A program made the translations under genes and the position numbers. A DNA stretch of 64,000 nucleotides, taken from contig OV277866.1 of the NCBI GenBank assembly GCA_922989275.2, positions 36,783,246 to 36,847,245 of the forward strand, written 5' to 3'. The notes below the pieces were generated by a model that was not told where the DNA came from, made no database searches, and worked only from the letters and a program-made list of their open reading frames with translations. Origin of the DNA: Gari tellinella (lineage: Eukaryota; Mollusca; Bivalvia; Cardiida; Psammobiidae). Of the stretch, positions 1-12,018 are shown piece after piece. Each line of letters begins with the position of its first letter. Position 1 is the first letter of the stretch.

Positions 1-60
1 AATCAAAATAATATATTTGTTTCATCCACAAGTTCTGCAGATGACTTGTTTGAATAATCG

Positions 61-292
61 TTATCCTTTATCGCATAGCCTGTTTCTAGTTTTTGAATAC
101 AGGTAGTGACTTAAAGAGCAGACTGAAACTAAGACAGAATGCGCCTAAGGCGCAGTCTGCCTTACTTTCCGCTTGCTTTAAGCTACCATCTGTAAGGATA
201 ATAATGTTTCTTCTGGTGTTTATTCATGACTATATCAAGTGGATTTATTTTCTTTAAAAGATGAATTAATTAATTGCGTAATAGGAGGTTAA
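61..292. mobile_element. Family 2 hairpin MITE (decayed)
   Basis: The left end (TTATCCTTTA then TCGCATAGCC) and right end (AGGAGGTTAA) match diverged family 2 termini. The central imperfect hairpin at about 112-181 has the family 2 core, in which AGACAGAATGCGCC is followed by an inverted GCGCAGTCTG. No coding capacity. Confidence 0.7.
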
Positions 293-1002
293 ATAACATT
301 CTAATAAATAGAAGAAAAGTACACTTTGAAATAATAATTTCCACGTCATAATGGGTCGGTACTTGTCGCTGCTCGGCAAGAGAAGACGTGTCACCGACTT
401 CCCCGATGGAGGCGCCTTTGGACGCCTTTACCTAACCCTAATAGAAATGTATTTTCATCCTTTCTAATATGTCCGGATAAGGAAACAATAATTATTTTTG
501 CATGTTGACACGTGGGTGCTTAAAGTAAGCTAAAAGAAAGGCAACACTCTTTTTGCAAGTGCCTCGACATCTATTAAGAATCCAAAATATTTGCCACACT
601 CACCCTGTATTCAAGGTTTATTTTGTAAAACTTCAGTTTTGATAAAAATACAAGACGATTGTTTCAAATCAAATCATTGTTTATATACCCGTCGGTCATT
701 TTATAACATATAACAATCTTTTTACCGACATAAAGAACATAAGAATACATCACAAATCACATACATTTATCATTGCTATAACAATCACATGTAATATTAT
801 ATAACGAATTCCCAGTTTACGAATCATAATAATAAGTTGTTGTTTATTAGCAGACACCATTTTGCAACAGAACGATTTATTGTTATTATGTTTGTTTATG
901 ATAACACAATGTTACACCAAGGATCTGATCTAGACTCACACTATGTTCTTATGCCAGGCTGATCAGTTACACAGGGGATAAGTAAGGAACGGGGAGAAAC
1001 CA
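293..1002. other. Intergenic or intronic DNA, no gene seen
   Basis: No repeat family or ORF of interest is seen. A short GC-richer patch lies at about 355-430, within otherwise AT-rich sequence; it has no recognisable motif. Confidence 0.4.
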
Positions 1003-1222
1003 TTATCCCCCTTTACTGCCGAGATGTCATCTGCTTTGAAATAATCCAATAACCGCCTGTTTTTATTATAAGATTTAGATTTTATCCAATTTTATTAAAT
1101 TTAAATCGATATAAGTGTCAAACTATTTGAATCTTGATCAGACGCCGCGTAACGCGGCGTCTAATCAAGATCCAAACAGTTTGGAAATACAAACAGAGAC
1201 GGCGTAAGAAAGAGGGAGAAGT
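1003..1222. mobile_element. Family 1 hairpin MITE
   Basis: The left end TTATCCCCCTTTACTGCC resembles the family 1 terminus, followed by the characteristic GTCATCTGCTT stretch. Core A hairpin occupies 1119-1183 with the GCCGCGTAACGCGGC centre. The right end is GACGGCGTAAGAAAGAGGG. The open reading frames crossing it are palindrome artefacts. Confidence 0.75.
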
Positions 1223-1934
1223 CATTAACGCGTCGTCAGCGCCACCTCTGTAGCGGGCGGTGGGGATTCCCCAGGGTGCTACTGGGTGATTATACGGCAT
1301 CCGAGCTGTCTGCTTAGATCCCACCAACCCCGTTGGGGCCGATAACACACAGCTCCCTGTCTACATCAATCCCCTGGCAGGAAAATATCGTCTGCTAAAA
1401 AAGAATTCTCATCTAAAATGTTTCAGTAAACAAAACAGCAGAAAATACGATAAGAAAGTTTCGTTTAAAAAGAAATCCTAGTTTTTCAGCTTACCTGAAA
1501 CAAACATGTTTGATGATATAGTTTGATGTGTATTCAATTTCTACAAGCATTCATTATGCAAATTGTCGTGCAGTGGCAAACAGTTTTAATCCTGCTTAGA
1601 CACCGAGTATCACGGCATATGATCAGAATTCCCTCTGTTTTACACTCATATAAATTTGTCTTATTATAAACAACGCATATTATTATCAAATTTTATAACA
1701 AAAGCAGACGGATAATACATGTTATAAACAGGCGATAACATTGCAAAGACTTGTGTTTGACATGTTATTACGTCATAATGACAGTGACAGGGTTAATGTA
1801 TAAACATTCTGCTTGCCTAAGTCTTCTGTTAAAATTGCAAGAAAAAAGTTTGGATGAGAAAAATCATTGTAGCCATGTTCCCGTGTAATGACTGAACAAG
1901 CAGTTAAACTTCATTCTCATTCTGTTTTTATTTG
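1223..1934. other. No gene seen
   Basis: A GC-richer patch at about 1225-1370 has an incidental minus-strand reading frame running into the hairpin. The rest is AT-rich single-copy-looking DNA with no recognised feature. Confidence 0.4.
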
Positions 1935-2112
1935 TTAACTTCTTGCATGCTGGTTAATTGTTTTGTCTGCAACAATTGTCGTCTGCTATTTTCTAAAAAT
2001 TAGTTTTTGTTCGAAATTTCTTTTAAAACCATTGTCAAAGTGTCAAACAGTTTGGATGCTGATGAGACGCCGCGTGACGCGGCGTTTCATCAGCGTCCAA
2101 GCTGTTTGCAAA
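1935..2112. mobile_element. Family 1 MITE fragment with core A hairpin
   Basis: The segment begins TTAACTTCTTGC and contains the family 1 internal TTGTCTGCAACAATTGTCG. The hairpin at 2044-2108 differs from other copies in both arms together (GATGCTGATGAG on the left, TTCATCAGCGTC on the right). The right half after the hairpin is not recognisable. Confidence 0.7.
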
Positions 2113-2169
2113 GGTTATTATAGTTTCACAAATGAGCTAAGAGTTACGGGTACATACAATGTTAGCCCT

Positions 2170-2421
2170 TTAACCCTTTAACCCATAGCCTATTTCTAGT
2201 AGTTAAGATATGTGACCTATTAAAGCAGGCTGAAAGTAAAGCAGAATGTGCCCTAGGGCACATTCTGCTTTACTTTTAGCCTACTTTAAGTTACTATCTG
2301 CTAGTATATAGAAAATATTTCTTATAATACATATTCATGACAGTATAAAATGGAACTATTTTCTTTGGCGAATGAATAAAATGAATGCGCTAAAAGTCGC
2401 TTCTATAAGGGAAAGGGTTAA
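2170..2421. mobile_element. Family 2 MITE, full length with TTAA at both ends
   Basis: A 252-bp element running from TTAACCCTTTAACCCATAG to GGGAAAGGGTTAA. The hairpin at 2220-2289 has the centre GTGCCCTAGGGCAC, a compensated variant of the commoner GCGCC/GGCGC centre. TTAA flanks and CCC ends suggest a piggyBac- or Kolobok-like transposase in trans. Confidence 0.85.
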
Positions 2422-2437
2422 ATGATTTGATTTTTTC

Positions 2438-2515
2438 AAAACAGACAGTGGATCCATATCAGACGCCGCGTATAACATACATTTCTCGGCGTCTGATATG
2501 GATCCAGTCTGTTTT
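2438..2515. repeat. Core A-like hairpin
   Basis: Arms AAAACAGAC and GTCTGTTTT enclose GGATCCATATCAGACGCC and its complement. The usual short loop is replaced by about 16 nt of AT-rich sequence (TATAACATACATTT). No element termini are identified. Confidence 0.75.
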
Positions 2516-3380
2516 CAATATTTCTTAATCAAAACTATATAACTAGATTTTAAATTGTTTGCATGCGTCCATTTGAAGCAGACAATAGCATTGCAGAATA
2601 AAGATATCTAAGCGAGGGACTCATAAGAAGCGGTCGACCTTTCCTAGTTTTATCAATTGCCTCCATGTTCTCCGTTATTAAGATAAAGATTGGAAACATG
2701 GAGTTTTCTGCATCTTCATGTGCACGTCTCTAGATAATTGAATGCGCAATTGCCATCACCAAGTCGCTTCATATACACGAAGTTGGCAAATAAAAACCTA
2801 GATATTTGTTTCAGAAATGAGGAGGAAAATCTAGTGGAGGTTTAAATGTGATAAGACATCGATTACAGATAGAAATAAATTTAATTGTAATTACATAGGG
2901 AAGATGCGCTGCAGAATTTTCTGTTTGGAAACTGTTTTTGTCTAGGCATACTGCTAGGCGACTCCCCCGTTTATACGAAATAAACACCAACGCATTGCGA
3001 TAACGTGTAGATATTAACGATTCTTACAAGTTGTAGACAATTTAATCCGATTTCAAACTTTTGGTTGGCGGCTCAGATAATTCGTTAATTTTTTTTTTTA
3101 ATTTTAACACATTCAACCCTAATAACGAGTGTATATATACTTGTCGTTAACAATCAATGTACCTGTAAAAAGTACACTTGTCCTATGTAAACAATGTATA
3201 CCCTTATCAGAGTTCCACTTATCAGGGTCTATATTGATTTTTATTTAGCAATATATTGTTAAAATGAACCCTATATATTAAAAACGGACCAGTTTAAATT
3301 AGAAATTTTGGTTCCATACGAAATGCTTCCTGTGTGAACGTGTTTAAATTAACCTGTCATTTTTGACATTATGTTGCAAG
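2516..3380. other. No gene seen
   Basis: AT-rich DNA without recognised repeats. A run of ten T lies near 3090. A CCTGTAAAAAGTACACTTGTCC stretch near 3171 resembles the distal part of family 3, so a decayed family 3 half may lie at about 3110-3200. Confidence 0.35.
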
Positions 3381-3537
3381 GAGTTGGCGTGTGGCAAACA
3401 TATTAGATTCAGATCAGATGCCTGATCTGGATTCAAGCTGTTTGCAAATATATGTAAATTTCCCTCCCTATAACAACTATATCCGAAAAACACACACACT
3501 CTTTGTCTCTCATTGGTGGTTGTTGTAGAGAGGGAGC
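3381..3537 (-). mobile_element. Family 9 MITE (partial, inverted) with collapsed hairpin
   Basis: The right edge GTTGTTGTAGAGAGGGAG is the reverse complement of the family 9 end seen near 35209. The inner TTTCCCTCCCTATAACAAC also matches that copy. The hairpin at 3395-3444 is core A with its centre lost, so GATCAGATGCCTGATC is all that remains. Confidence 0.65.
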
Positions 3538-3774
3538 ACTATATCACTATTGTTATCACCCTAATGATGTGCCAACGCAGTATATCATTACTGTTCTAGA
3601 GAGTTGATGTGTTTAGTTTTATGACTCTTTGAGAGGCTTTTAGCGAGGAGAATAAACCTGGATTTGAACCTGAATATAAACGAATGTTCGTAAAAGTATT
3701 AGAGGTTATAACAGTGACATCCATGTCTTACGATAATGTAAAACATTCTGTTAATTGTGTTAAAAGCTCGTTGC

Positions 3775-3842
3775 TTAAATCATGATGGAAGTAAACAGAG
3801 AGCTCCTAAAGGAGCTTTCTGTTTTACTTTCATCTTGTTTTA
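3775..3842. repeat. Core B-like hairpin, GAGCTCC variant
   Basis: The hairpin reads GGAAGTAAACAGAGAGCTCC, then TAAA, then GGAGCTTTCTG with arms continuing to TTTTAA. It is the same architecture as the family 2 core but with AGCTCC/GGAGCT replacing GCGCC/GGCGC in both arms. Termini were not defined. Confidence 0.7.
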
Positions 3843-4608
3843 ATCTGTAACCTGTTTTAAAAATAATAAACAAACATTTTACGGTTGGTGGTAATGCATA
3901 GTTTAGACTGTACAATTATCTGCGATAGAACCATTCAATTGATATATTCATCTTTGTTATTTGGCTGGCACGGGTTTTGTCGAGGACTGTATAGATATCA
4001 AAATGTTTGTGGTTTATGATTTTGATTATGTCTGTACATAGTGTCTGATTGGGTTTTAGAATTTAGAAACTGAAGGCAGTTCAGACGTCGAGTTGCACCG
4101 GCAACAATGGAAATTACGTATTTCATTCCAGTTTAAACGAAACTGAAAACATTCTCTGTTGGATAAAGTGTAGAAATTTCCAGTGTTGAACATGTTCACG
4201 GCTAAGTATAATTGAATACTGGTTTCAAACAATATTAATTATGATAAGATGTTGATTGCACCGGAGTTCGAATTTGCCGAACTATTACAAATTGAGGGTC
4301 ATACAAGGCTTTGTAGGGAAATGGTTAAAATAAAGAGTGGAAACACATACCAAGAACCTATGGGTTGTTAAACGAATATACCCATGTTTCATATCAGATC
4401 ATCCCATCATTACGACCACTACATTGCCATGATTATTCGGTGTTTGAGACAGGTAGCTGCTTAAATAAAGGCGAATTTAAAAGAGAAATCTCTGTTCTGT
4501 GCTTTCTGTGGTTTCTGCGTCACTTTCACCTTGTACAAAGCTGTCAGTCTTGCATACAATTAATAAGCCTTCTTTTTAGTAGTCGTGATAAAGGAGTTTT
4601 ACTACAAA
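3843..4608. other. No gene seen
   Basis: AT-rich DNA. The short plus-strand reading frame at 4365-4679 runs into the next MITE and matches no family I know. Confidence 0.35.
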
Positions 4609-4610
4609 TA

Positions 4611-4856
4611 CAGTGGAGAATCTGTTATTCTTTCCCGTTTAAACGCAAACGTACGCAAACGCAAAACACTAAAACGTAGAAAAGTACAACTTTTTGACAA
4701 TTCTGATAATTCTTGTTTATCTTGGTGGCAAACAGTTTGGAGCCTGATCAGACGCCGGGTTACCCGGCGTCTGATCTGGCTCCAAACTGTTTGCACTGGA
4801 AATAATAGTTTTAGCGTAAACGCGTTTATTGGGAAAGAATAACAGATTCTCCACTG
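4611..4856. mobile_element. Family 5 MITE, full length, TA flanked
   Basis: A 246-bp element with 28-bp terminal inverted repeats starting CAGTGGAGAATCTGTTATTC, flanked by TA on both sides. That is Tc1/mariner-like architecture. It carries core A hairpin (4728-4794) with the GCCGGGTTACCCGGC centre. It is nearly identical to the copies at 24424 and 30336, which implies recent movement. The several overlapping reading frames on both strands are products of the palindrome. Confidence 0.88.
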
Positions 4857-5470
4857 TACATGTACAATCATAATACGTATAAGTTTTCATACCAATGTAG
4901 AGCTGTGTGGCACACAAACTAGGCGCTTAAATTAGGAAAAATGACACGATTCTTGTGAAATTTTATTCACATAAATTATTCAAACCTATACTTTTGAAGT
5001 TTCTCTGCAGCTGATCTTACTGCAAATTATTTGCAACGGGCATGCTTTTTTAGAACACAACACGTTCACTACATGTAAGAAAGACAACATGTATTTCGTT
5101 TCTATATGGGAACAGGTCAAAGTAACTAGTGGTTTGTAAGACCATTAGAGATTACAGATCTGTCATTGGCCTCTATACACTTGGCCACAAAACTCTTTTC
5201 CCCCGCAGTTATATATCGATGGTCAGTAGATACACGGCTTGTTAAAGACCGATGCGGTCACTTTTTATGGTCAAATAATTTCTACCACAGTCACCCCATA
5301 GTCACCCACAGTCACCACGCCAACAGTACATACAAAACACATCGTACTAAAGAGTCTGGGCACCGTTTCATCGAAACAATCTAACGTGAATAGCACCATG
5401 CAAGCATATCATTACGAGCTCTAAGCAAAAAGTGTTGGTCTATATGAAAATATTTAGGACATTGCTAACA
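4857..5470. other. No gene seen
   Basis: Unique-looking DNA. A tandem-like GTCACCCCATAGTCACCCACAG patch at about 5290-5320 gives a short incidental reading frame. Confidence 0.35.
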
Positions 5471-5532
5471 ACAGGTTGAACATAAAGCAGAAATCTCTTA
5501 AAAGGAGATTTCTGCTTTACGTCCATCCAGCA
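5471..5532. repeat. Core B-like hairpin, AAATCTC variant
   Basis: AAGCAGAAATCTCTTAAAAG is followed by GAGATTTCTGCTT, with outer arms CAGGTTGAACATAAAG and CTTTACGTCCATCC. It is a compensated variant of the family 2 hairpin. Element ends are not recognised. Confidence 0.7.
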
Positions 5533-5752
5533 TTAAAATGCAACTTGTTGAATTGAATTCCGCTTAAGCCGGTGCTAGGGGGCGTGAGCACTGTTGCATA
5601 TTTAAGTATTGCTCATGAACAGACTCAATTAAACCGAGTCTGCAATTTTCAGTATTTGCTTTGTTTTCTGTGCTTTCAAAGGATCTCCCCTTATTTAGAT
5701 TTGTGCTTTACATCACAAATGAAATGTCTTAAGAGTATGTTTTAAATGTTTC

Positions 5753-5994
5753 TTAACCCATTACTCCACAAACACGCCTTAAATCTATTCCTCCACTAAT
5801 GAAAATAATTCCACTTGATTCAGTCATTAATATGCATACTAAAAATTAGTTTCTATATCCCAGCAGAGTGTAGCTTAAAGCAGGTTAAAAGTAAAGCAGA
5901 ATGCGCCTTTAGGCGCATTCTGCTTTACTTTCTACCTGCTTTAAGTGATCACTCGATTTCAAAACTAGAAACTGGCTATGGGAATAAGGGTTAG
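5753..5994. mobile_element. Family 2 MITE, near full length
   Basis: The left end is TTAACCCATTACTCC and the right end GGGAATAAGGGTTAG, a decayed TTAA. The hairpin at 5874-5945 is near-perfect with a GCGCC/GGCGC centre. It is in the opposite orientation to the copy at 2170. Confidence 0.82.
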
Positions 5995-6504
5995 GGATGT
6001 GTTTATTTCGTCGTAAAATATTTTATTAAACATTTTCCTTGACCTTGATCAGAATCTCAGTATTACGATATGACCAGCGTGACTTCGCGATTTTTTTTCT
6101 GCACCAGAACTGATCACAGCGAAACTTTGAACTGACCGGGGCTGTGTCAGGTTTATTACCTGATGTTCAATTTGTGTGTTGATTTGCAAGATCGATAGAT
6201 TTTCGTGGACATATATGTCCGAAATAGACGGGCAATGATGTCTTATTATCACCAAGGCTGACATGCTTATTAGTCTGTCATGTATACCGGCCTTGCTCGT
6301 GTGACATATTGCGACAAGGTTATTGGAGTCTCATTATACAAATCATACTTTATTAGTAATTGATTGGCGTAACATGCTCGTATTTAATTAAGGCACCTGC
6401 AATATAAACATGATAAATAACACTTAGTACTCCTACGCCCTCTGTGTGTGTGTGTTAGGTGTTTACTGTGAAACCTTTCTTCAATAGCCAGTATAAAAGG
6501 TCGC
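5995..6504. other. No gene seen
   Basis: Unique-looking DNA. A GTGTGTGTGT tract lies at about 6444-6453. No ORF of interest. Confidence 0.35.
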
Positions 6505-6755
6505 TTAACCCATTGACTATAGCCTGTTTCTAGTTTTGAAGACAGGTGAACCATTAAAGTAGGTTGAAAGTAAAGCAGAATGTGCCTTGAGGCACATTCT
6601 GCTTGACTCTCAGCCTGCTTTTAGCTATTATCTGCTAGAATATAGAAACTATTTCTAATGGTTTGTATTTGTGAAAGTATGAATTTGGACTATTTTCTTC
6701 AGTAGAGAAATAGTTAGAGGCGTAAAAAGGCGTATTTATGGGGTAACGGGGTTAA
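6505..6755. mobile_element. Family 2 MITE, full length with TTAA at both ends
   Basis: A 251-bp element running from TTAACCCATTGACTATAGCC to GGGGTAACGGGGTTAA. The hairpin at about 6554-6623 has a GTGCC/GGCAC centre. Confidence 0.83.
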
Positions 6756-7089
6756 TGCCGGTTGTTGTTTTATATTAAGTTATATTTAACATATATACTG
6801 TTCATTCTATTTTAACACATTTCCCCTTGATATTAGCCAATTACAGTTTCCAAACTAGTCTACTAGGCCTAAGTTAACTTTTCCTATACATTGCAATGCG
6901 CAAAAAAAAAGTTTGACGTCAGGCTAAAATGCCCTAAATTTGACTGTACTAAATATTGCAGACGATAATATAAATGCAGACGATAATTTGGCTGTAAGAT
7001 TTTTAAAGCATACAATACAACCTGGCAGTGAAAGCGTTAAACAGCGGTTTTGTCACGGCAGCAGATTGAGCAGTCCCACTTCACTAAAG

Positions 7090-7570
7090 AAGACGCTATT
7101 TTTCCCGTTTAAATGATACGAAACGCAAACAATTAAATGGAGAATATTACATTTTTTTCCATTTCTGGCGATGAATTTTAACCGATATGCCAAAACGTTT
7201 AGAACTTGATAAGGACGGATAATCCTGCGTCTGATCTTGTTCCAAACTCTTTGCAATGGACAAAACTTAGGGCTGCCATAAGTTGACATGAAAAATCCTA
7301 AGATTTCCAAATTTGCATTTTTCAAGTGCTATTTTACGAATCGTACCTTTACCCCATAGCCTGTTTCTTGTTTGGTTGACATGCAACTACTTAAAACAGA
7401 CTGTAAGTAAAGCAGAATGCGCCGTACGGCGCACTCTGCTTTACTTTCAGCCTGCTTTAAGCTACCGTGTACAGGGAAAAAATCCGAAGATTTAGGAAAG
7501 ATCCAGAGAAATGGCAGCCCTGAAAACTAGTTTTAACACAGACGCTTTTATTGAGAAAAAAAAATAACAT
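7090..7570. mobile_element. Decayed family 5-like MITE split by a family 8 insertion
   Basis: TTTCCCGTTTAAA, AACGCAAAC, a decayed core A hairpin (about 7190-7256) and TTTGCAATGGACAAAACT precede the family 8 element. The sequence then resumes with AGTTTTAACACAGACGCTTTTATT, as in intact family 5 copies. The element therefore predates the insertion. Its outer ends are uncertain. Confidence 0.6.
7268..7522. mobile_element. Family 8 MITE nested in a family 5-like element
   Basis: A 255-bp element from TAGGGCTGCCATAAG (expected CAGGGCTGCCA) to ATGGCAGCCCTG. Its core B hairpin spans about 7389-7460. AAAACT directly flanks both ends and may be a 6-bp target duplication. Confidence 0.8.
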
Positions 7571-8280
7571 CACCACCGTATGAGTCGAAAACATGATGGT
7601 TGTGTGAACTAATTTGCTGTCCTCAGAAGTAGCTCGGATATAATTCGTTTAAGGACAAGAAATTATGAAGCAATTTACTTCTTTACAGTTGGCCAATTTG
7701 TAGAAATTAGGAGTACATGTTAAACAGAATAAACATAATAGGGATCTCTCAATTTATGACACGTTTCTCCTTGGCTTCAAAGGCCACCGCTAATTCCGAG
7801 TATCGTTATTATGAATCCATTGCCTTTGCCGAGTGAGGTTCCTGTGTGAAAAAATTAACATGTTGATATAAAAAACACTGACAACTCGTCTTGGGGATAA
7901 CAATTTTTGAACATTTGTAGTAAATCGTGTTATATATAAACACGTGTTAAGAATTCTTTAAGACGTCGCCAAGGAATTAATCCTCTGACACTTTTAATAT
8001 TTTAAGTACTTACATGTATCGTCTAAAACACATTGTCTTTGGTAATTAGATAAGTACATGTAAATAATATCATAGATGGTGAATATATATATTTCAAACA
8101 GTTTACGCCAATTTACTTATTTGTTTCTAAACTGTTTTAAAAGATTATCACAAATCCCTCCTAAAAAGATCTCGGAAGTTTATTCTTGCACAGTTTAATA
8201 AAGAATACATTTCAAGCAGATTCAAACAGTTTTCCCAATGATTAGACGTTTTGGAAAACTCGGATAACGAACGTTCTATT
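7571..8280. other. No gene seen
   Basis: AT-rich DNA with no recognised element. A hairpin-like AAACAGTTTACGCC and TAAACTGTTTTA pair at about 8098-8142 may be a heavily decayed core A relic. Confidence 0.35.
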
Positions 8281-8776
8281 TATCCCGTCACCCATAGCCT
8301 GTGTTCAGTTTTGAAGAAGACAGAATGAGATTGTCACTTTAACCTAGTACATGTACTCCATACATATACATTTTCACGCCTTAATTTTATTCCTATACTG
8401 AAGAAATTGAGTTCATGTTATATAGTTACGAAGATTGGGAACTTTTGTAACATTCTTATATACATGGCGTCATAAAATGGACTAGACTCAATTGGAAACT
8501 GGATTTAGCCATTTGTAGTTCTTTTGGCTAATGGGTTTTCGTGGTGTGTCGCGATGATGACCTCTAACATATTACGCCATAAATACGCATTTTTTCTCTT
8601 TCAATTCATTCTTTCACTGAAGAAAATAGTTCCAATTTTTACAGTTATAAATATTTATCATTAGAAATATCTGCTCTAATCTAGCAGGTGGTAACCTAAA
8701 GCATGCTTTAACAACATGCTTTAAGTTGTCACCTATCTTCTAAAATAGAAACAGACTATGGGATAAAGGGCTAAGA
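8281..8776. mobile_element. Two decayed family 2 MITEs
   Basis: The first fragment (about 8281-8460) has CACCCATAGCCTG and CTGAAGAAATTGAG blocks. The second (8567-8774) has TTACGCCATAAATACGC, CACTGAAGAAAATAGTTCC and GGGATAAAGGGCTAAG. In the second, the hairpin is reduced to AAAGCATGCTTTAACAACATGCTTTAAG. Confidence 0.6.
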
Positions 8777-9575
8777 CTTAATGTATCATCATATTGGCAA
8801 AATAAGAATATGATTAATAGCTTGCGACTTGCGTGTACGTCCGTTCTAAATTCTTTTGCTTTGTGAAGGAGATGTCTTGGCTTTTACAATTATTCTATTC
8901 TGCCTACTAGTTTAATCTAGCTGTCATATTCGATTAAGTACAACTCGCGCGGCGAAAAACTGCGTGTCACAGTTCCTAATAGGCAAATTATTGTAGAGTG
9001 GAATTTACGACAAAACTACACGTAAATCTGACTGTGAAATATTTCCCGGGACAAGACAACGTCGAATAAATAACAAATAAACCATTCCCTGGTAGTGAAA
9101 TAACTCGCACTCCATGAAACTACCAGAAACCACATTAAAATGTCTCTTGTCTGCTCATGTACAATTTCTGGTTTTTCAGGAGATTTAACACAAGTGTGAA
9201 GATCCGGGCAATTACGTTCGCGAATCATCGTAAATTGACGGAAACGACCGAAGATTTGTAGAAGCGTTTTAGCCTGGAGCGTTTTGGTTTTTATTGCCTT
9301 TGTTAACTTTTGAAATTATGTGCTTAATCTACACAGTTGTGTCTCTTCAGGAGCAACCTTACGGGGGGAATTGTATTTTTATGTGTTAAGAAGTTGTAAA
9401 GAGTCGTTATGTACCGACACATCAATTAAAGGTATGGGCAGAAGAAACATAAAGGATTTACAAAGCTTAGAGGCAGCTTAGCGGTGCATTCCTTTTTCAA
9501 TAAAGATATAGTTATCCCTTTTTATAACGTCACTAAACATTAAGCAAATTAACGATACAGTACATACAAAATAGC
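8777..9575. other. No gene seen
   Basis: Unique-looking DNA. A minus-strand reading frame of 70 codons at 9016-9228 has no family resemblance I can identify. Confidence 0.35.
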
Positions 9576-9645
9576 TGAAAGCAAGACAAAAGTAAAGCAG
9601 AAAGCTCCCAAAGGAGCTTTCTGCCTTACATTCATCTTGCTTTCA
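9576..9645. repeat. Core B-like hairpin, AAGCTCC variant
   Basis: TGAAAGCAAG begins the left arm, AAAGCTCC/CAAA/GGAGCTTT forms the centre, and CTTGCTTTCA ends the right arm. This is the compensated AGCTCC form also seen at 3775. Termini unknown. Confidence 0.72.
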
Positions 9646-10390
9646 ATGGACAACTGCCTTGAATACGACAATGGGCCTCGATTTAATGGTTTTAAAATCA
9701 GGGGTTTTATTGTAGCAAAACAAGACTGAGTGATAAATAGACTCCATTAGGGAGAGAGAGACAGATATGATTCAGATAGTTGATTTAATATACTTAAAAA
9801 CATATTTAAATATTAAATCAGGAACTGACAGATAGCAAAATTCGAATATAAACATATCATTTTTTTATACATTGTATTTATAATACGGACTGAATACGGA
9901 CTGAAATTGTGTTTCAATCTATCTAAATGCTTGTTATCATGGCTGATGTGTTATTGTTTCAAAAAAGGTAATTCGGCGTCTGAGCAGTCTTCATCATGTT
10001 TGCTATGCAGATTTTAATATATTCTGAAGAACATACATGTATTAGCTGCGTTTAGGGATATTTACCAAATTATTTTAATTAAAACCCCATATATTTACAT
10101 AAAGGAAAAGAAAAAGTGGAGACTCTATCAAAATCATAAAATATCTGATTGAAAATAACGGAAAAAGTTATGTTACCAAATTCATATTTGAAAAATACCC
10201 AATGCAATACATGTATATACAAAACCCACAGTTCTTTCATTTCAAACAGTAAATACCAAGTTAAAATGAACCCTTATTTGTTGCTTTGCAATCGTCAACA
10301 TTTAAAAACCTTTTCTATATTTCATTACAGTGAGTTTGTCCTTGAATTTATTTCGGATGATAATACAACGGAGAATACACAGGGGTTGCT
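9646..10390. other. No gene seen
   Basis: AT-rich DNA, including ATATTTAAATATTAAAT-type sequence. Nothing recognisable. Confidence 0.35.
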
Positions 10391-10735
10391 TCTATTATTA
10401 AGTTGCTCAAAAAATTCCTAAGATTTCGAGTTTTTCAAGCGCGATTTTAGGTATCGTACATGTACCTTTAACCCTTTCGCTGTCAAGCTCTATATCACTA
10501 ACGTAACTATACAAACTGTTCGGATCCAGATCAGACGCCTTGTAACGTGGCGTCTGATCTGGCTCTTAACTGTTTGACACCCATATCAAAGTTTCATAAG
10601 TACATAAAACGGATAAAACTGCACATTTTAAAGGTAATAGCAAAAACTCGAAGATTTCGGCAAAAATTCTGTAGGTCCGGGGAAATTGAGGAAAAACCAA
10701 AGATTTAGGACAACTCTGGAGATATGACAGCACTG
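10391..10735. mobile_element. Family 8 relic with an inserted family 1 fragment
   Basis: The left flank (ATTCCTAAGATTTCGAG...CAAGCGCGATTTT) and right flank (CAAAGATTTAGGACAACTCTGGAGATATGACAGCACTG) match the two ends of family 8. The interior is family 1-like: ACCCTTTCGCTGTC, core A hairpin at 10512-10576 with a TTGTAACGT centre, and CACCCATATCAAAG. It may be a family 1 insertion into a family 8 copy, or recombination between them. Confidence 0.6.
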
Positions 10736-10960
10736 AAAACGTTATTCTTTCCCAAAGCATTTACACTAAAACAATTATTTTCATTACAAGCAGTTTAGAA
10801 AAGAAACCAGATTCCTGATAATCCGGCTTTTGATCAGGCTCTCATCTGTTTGCCCCTAATATCAAAATTAATCATTAGAAAAAAATGCCATACTGTACAT
10901 TTTAGTACATCGCGTTTCTTTGCGTTTAAACGGGAAGTAATGACGTCATATTCCCCCAGT
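10736..10960. mobile_element. Decayed family 5-like MITE
   Basis: ACGTTATTCTTTCCC at the left and GCGTTTAAACGGGAAGTAATGACG at the right resemble family 5 ends. A decayed core A hairpin lies at about 10788-10852, with TCCTGATAATCCGG as its centre. Confidence 0.55.
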
Positions 10961-12018
10961 GTAGCTGCCGGGAGGTTTGCTACAAGTGCGGTAACCTCTA
11001 ACGTGTTAATAGCACACTAAAAGACCCTTTTCAAACAGAAGTTTCAATCGTTTAAAACGTTACAATTGACTATATGATTGATGGGGCAAACGAAACAACC
11101 TTCCTTTGAAGTGAAACCTCGAATTTCTATCCTTCCAACAACTGCAGCTAAAACAAAACAACCAGGCACGTTAAAAACAGAATCAATTTTATATCATACA
11201 TTTACTGAATGACTTGGAGCCTGATCTGTTCGGGGTACCCTTGAATTTTAGTTTTTGTTTTTGTAACGCGATATTTTGGATTTCCGAATTTTCGCAGACG
11301 ATAATTTCGAAGCAGACGGCATATGCAGGCGTGCAAATGATATAAGCATGCAAAACAGTAAATTCTGCGCTCTTAACCGTTCTCTTTGAAGTAGGCATAA
11401 TAAATCATAGGATCATAATACTCTCAACAAAACTGAAATCGGTAAATAGTTTGTCAGGCAACACAAGAACTGTCTATCCTATCAGCGGCGAGTATCTCAC
11501 GCATGCGCACAAAATATACAATATCTTGATGCAGAAAGTTAATAGGAACTATCTGCGAGTGAATCACTTCAGTACAGTTTAACCTGTTTTAAGCGACCAA
11601 TCGATTGACTAGATTAGGTTTCTGAAAAGGCATGCGTCTACTACATGTAGAAAAAAAGCAATGCAGAAAGTTCCTGACGGAACCTTATGAATACTTGTGG
11701 TCTGCATTGAACTGTCGACCTTTTAGCAGGCCACTTATATATTGTATCGATTTTGGTATATAATTATGTTGACTGTATTATGCAACTAATGGTGGCACTG
11801 TTGGGTTCAATGTAACAAAATTAATGAAATACGTATTTTCATAGAGAGCAATCCTTTGTTGGTTTAGGAAAACAGTGTACAATAATAGTATGTTTATCAT
11901 ATTTGATGAAACGTTTTCTTAAGTTTCAAGAGCCAGCTTTAGATAACGATCTGATATTAAGTATTCATGACGAAACTAGCATGCAAGTCTTTCAATGACT
12001 GAAAAGGTATGACACGAC
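10961..12018. other. No gene seen
   Basis: Mostly unique-looking DNA. A short relic of a core B-like palindrome (GCAGAAAGTTCCTGACGGAACC) lies near 11662-11683. No ORF of interest. Confidence 0.35.
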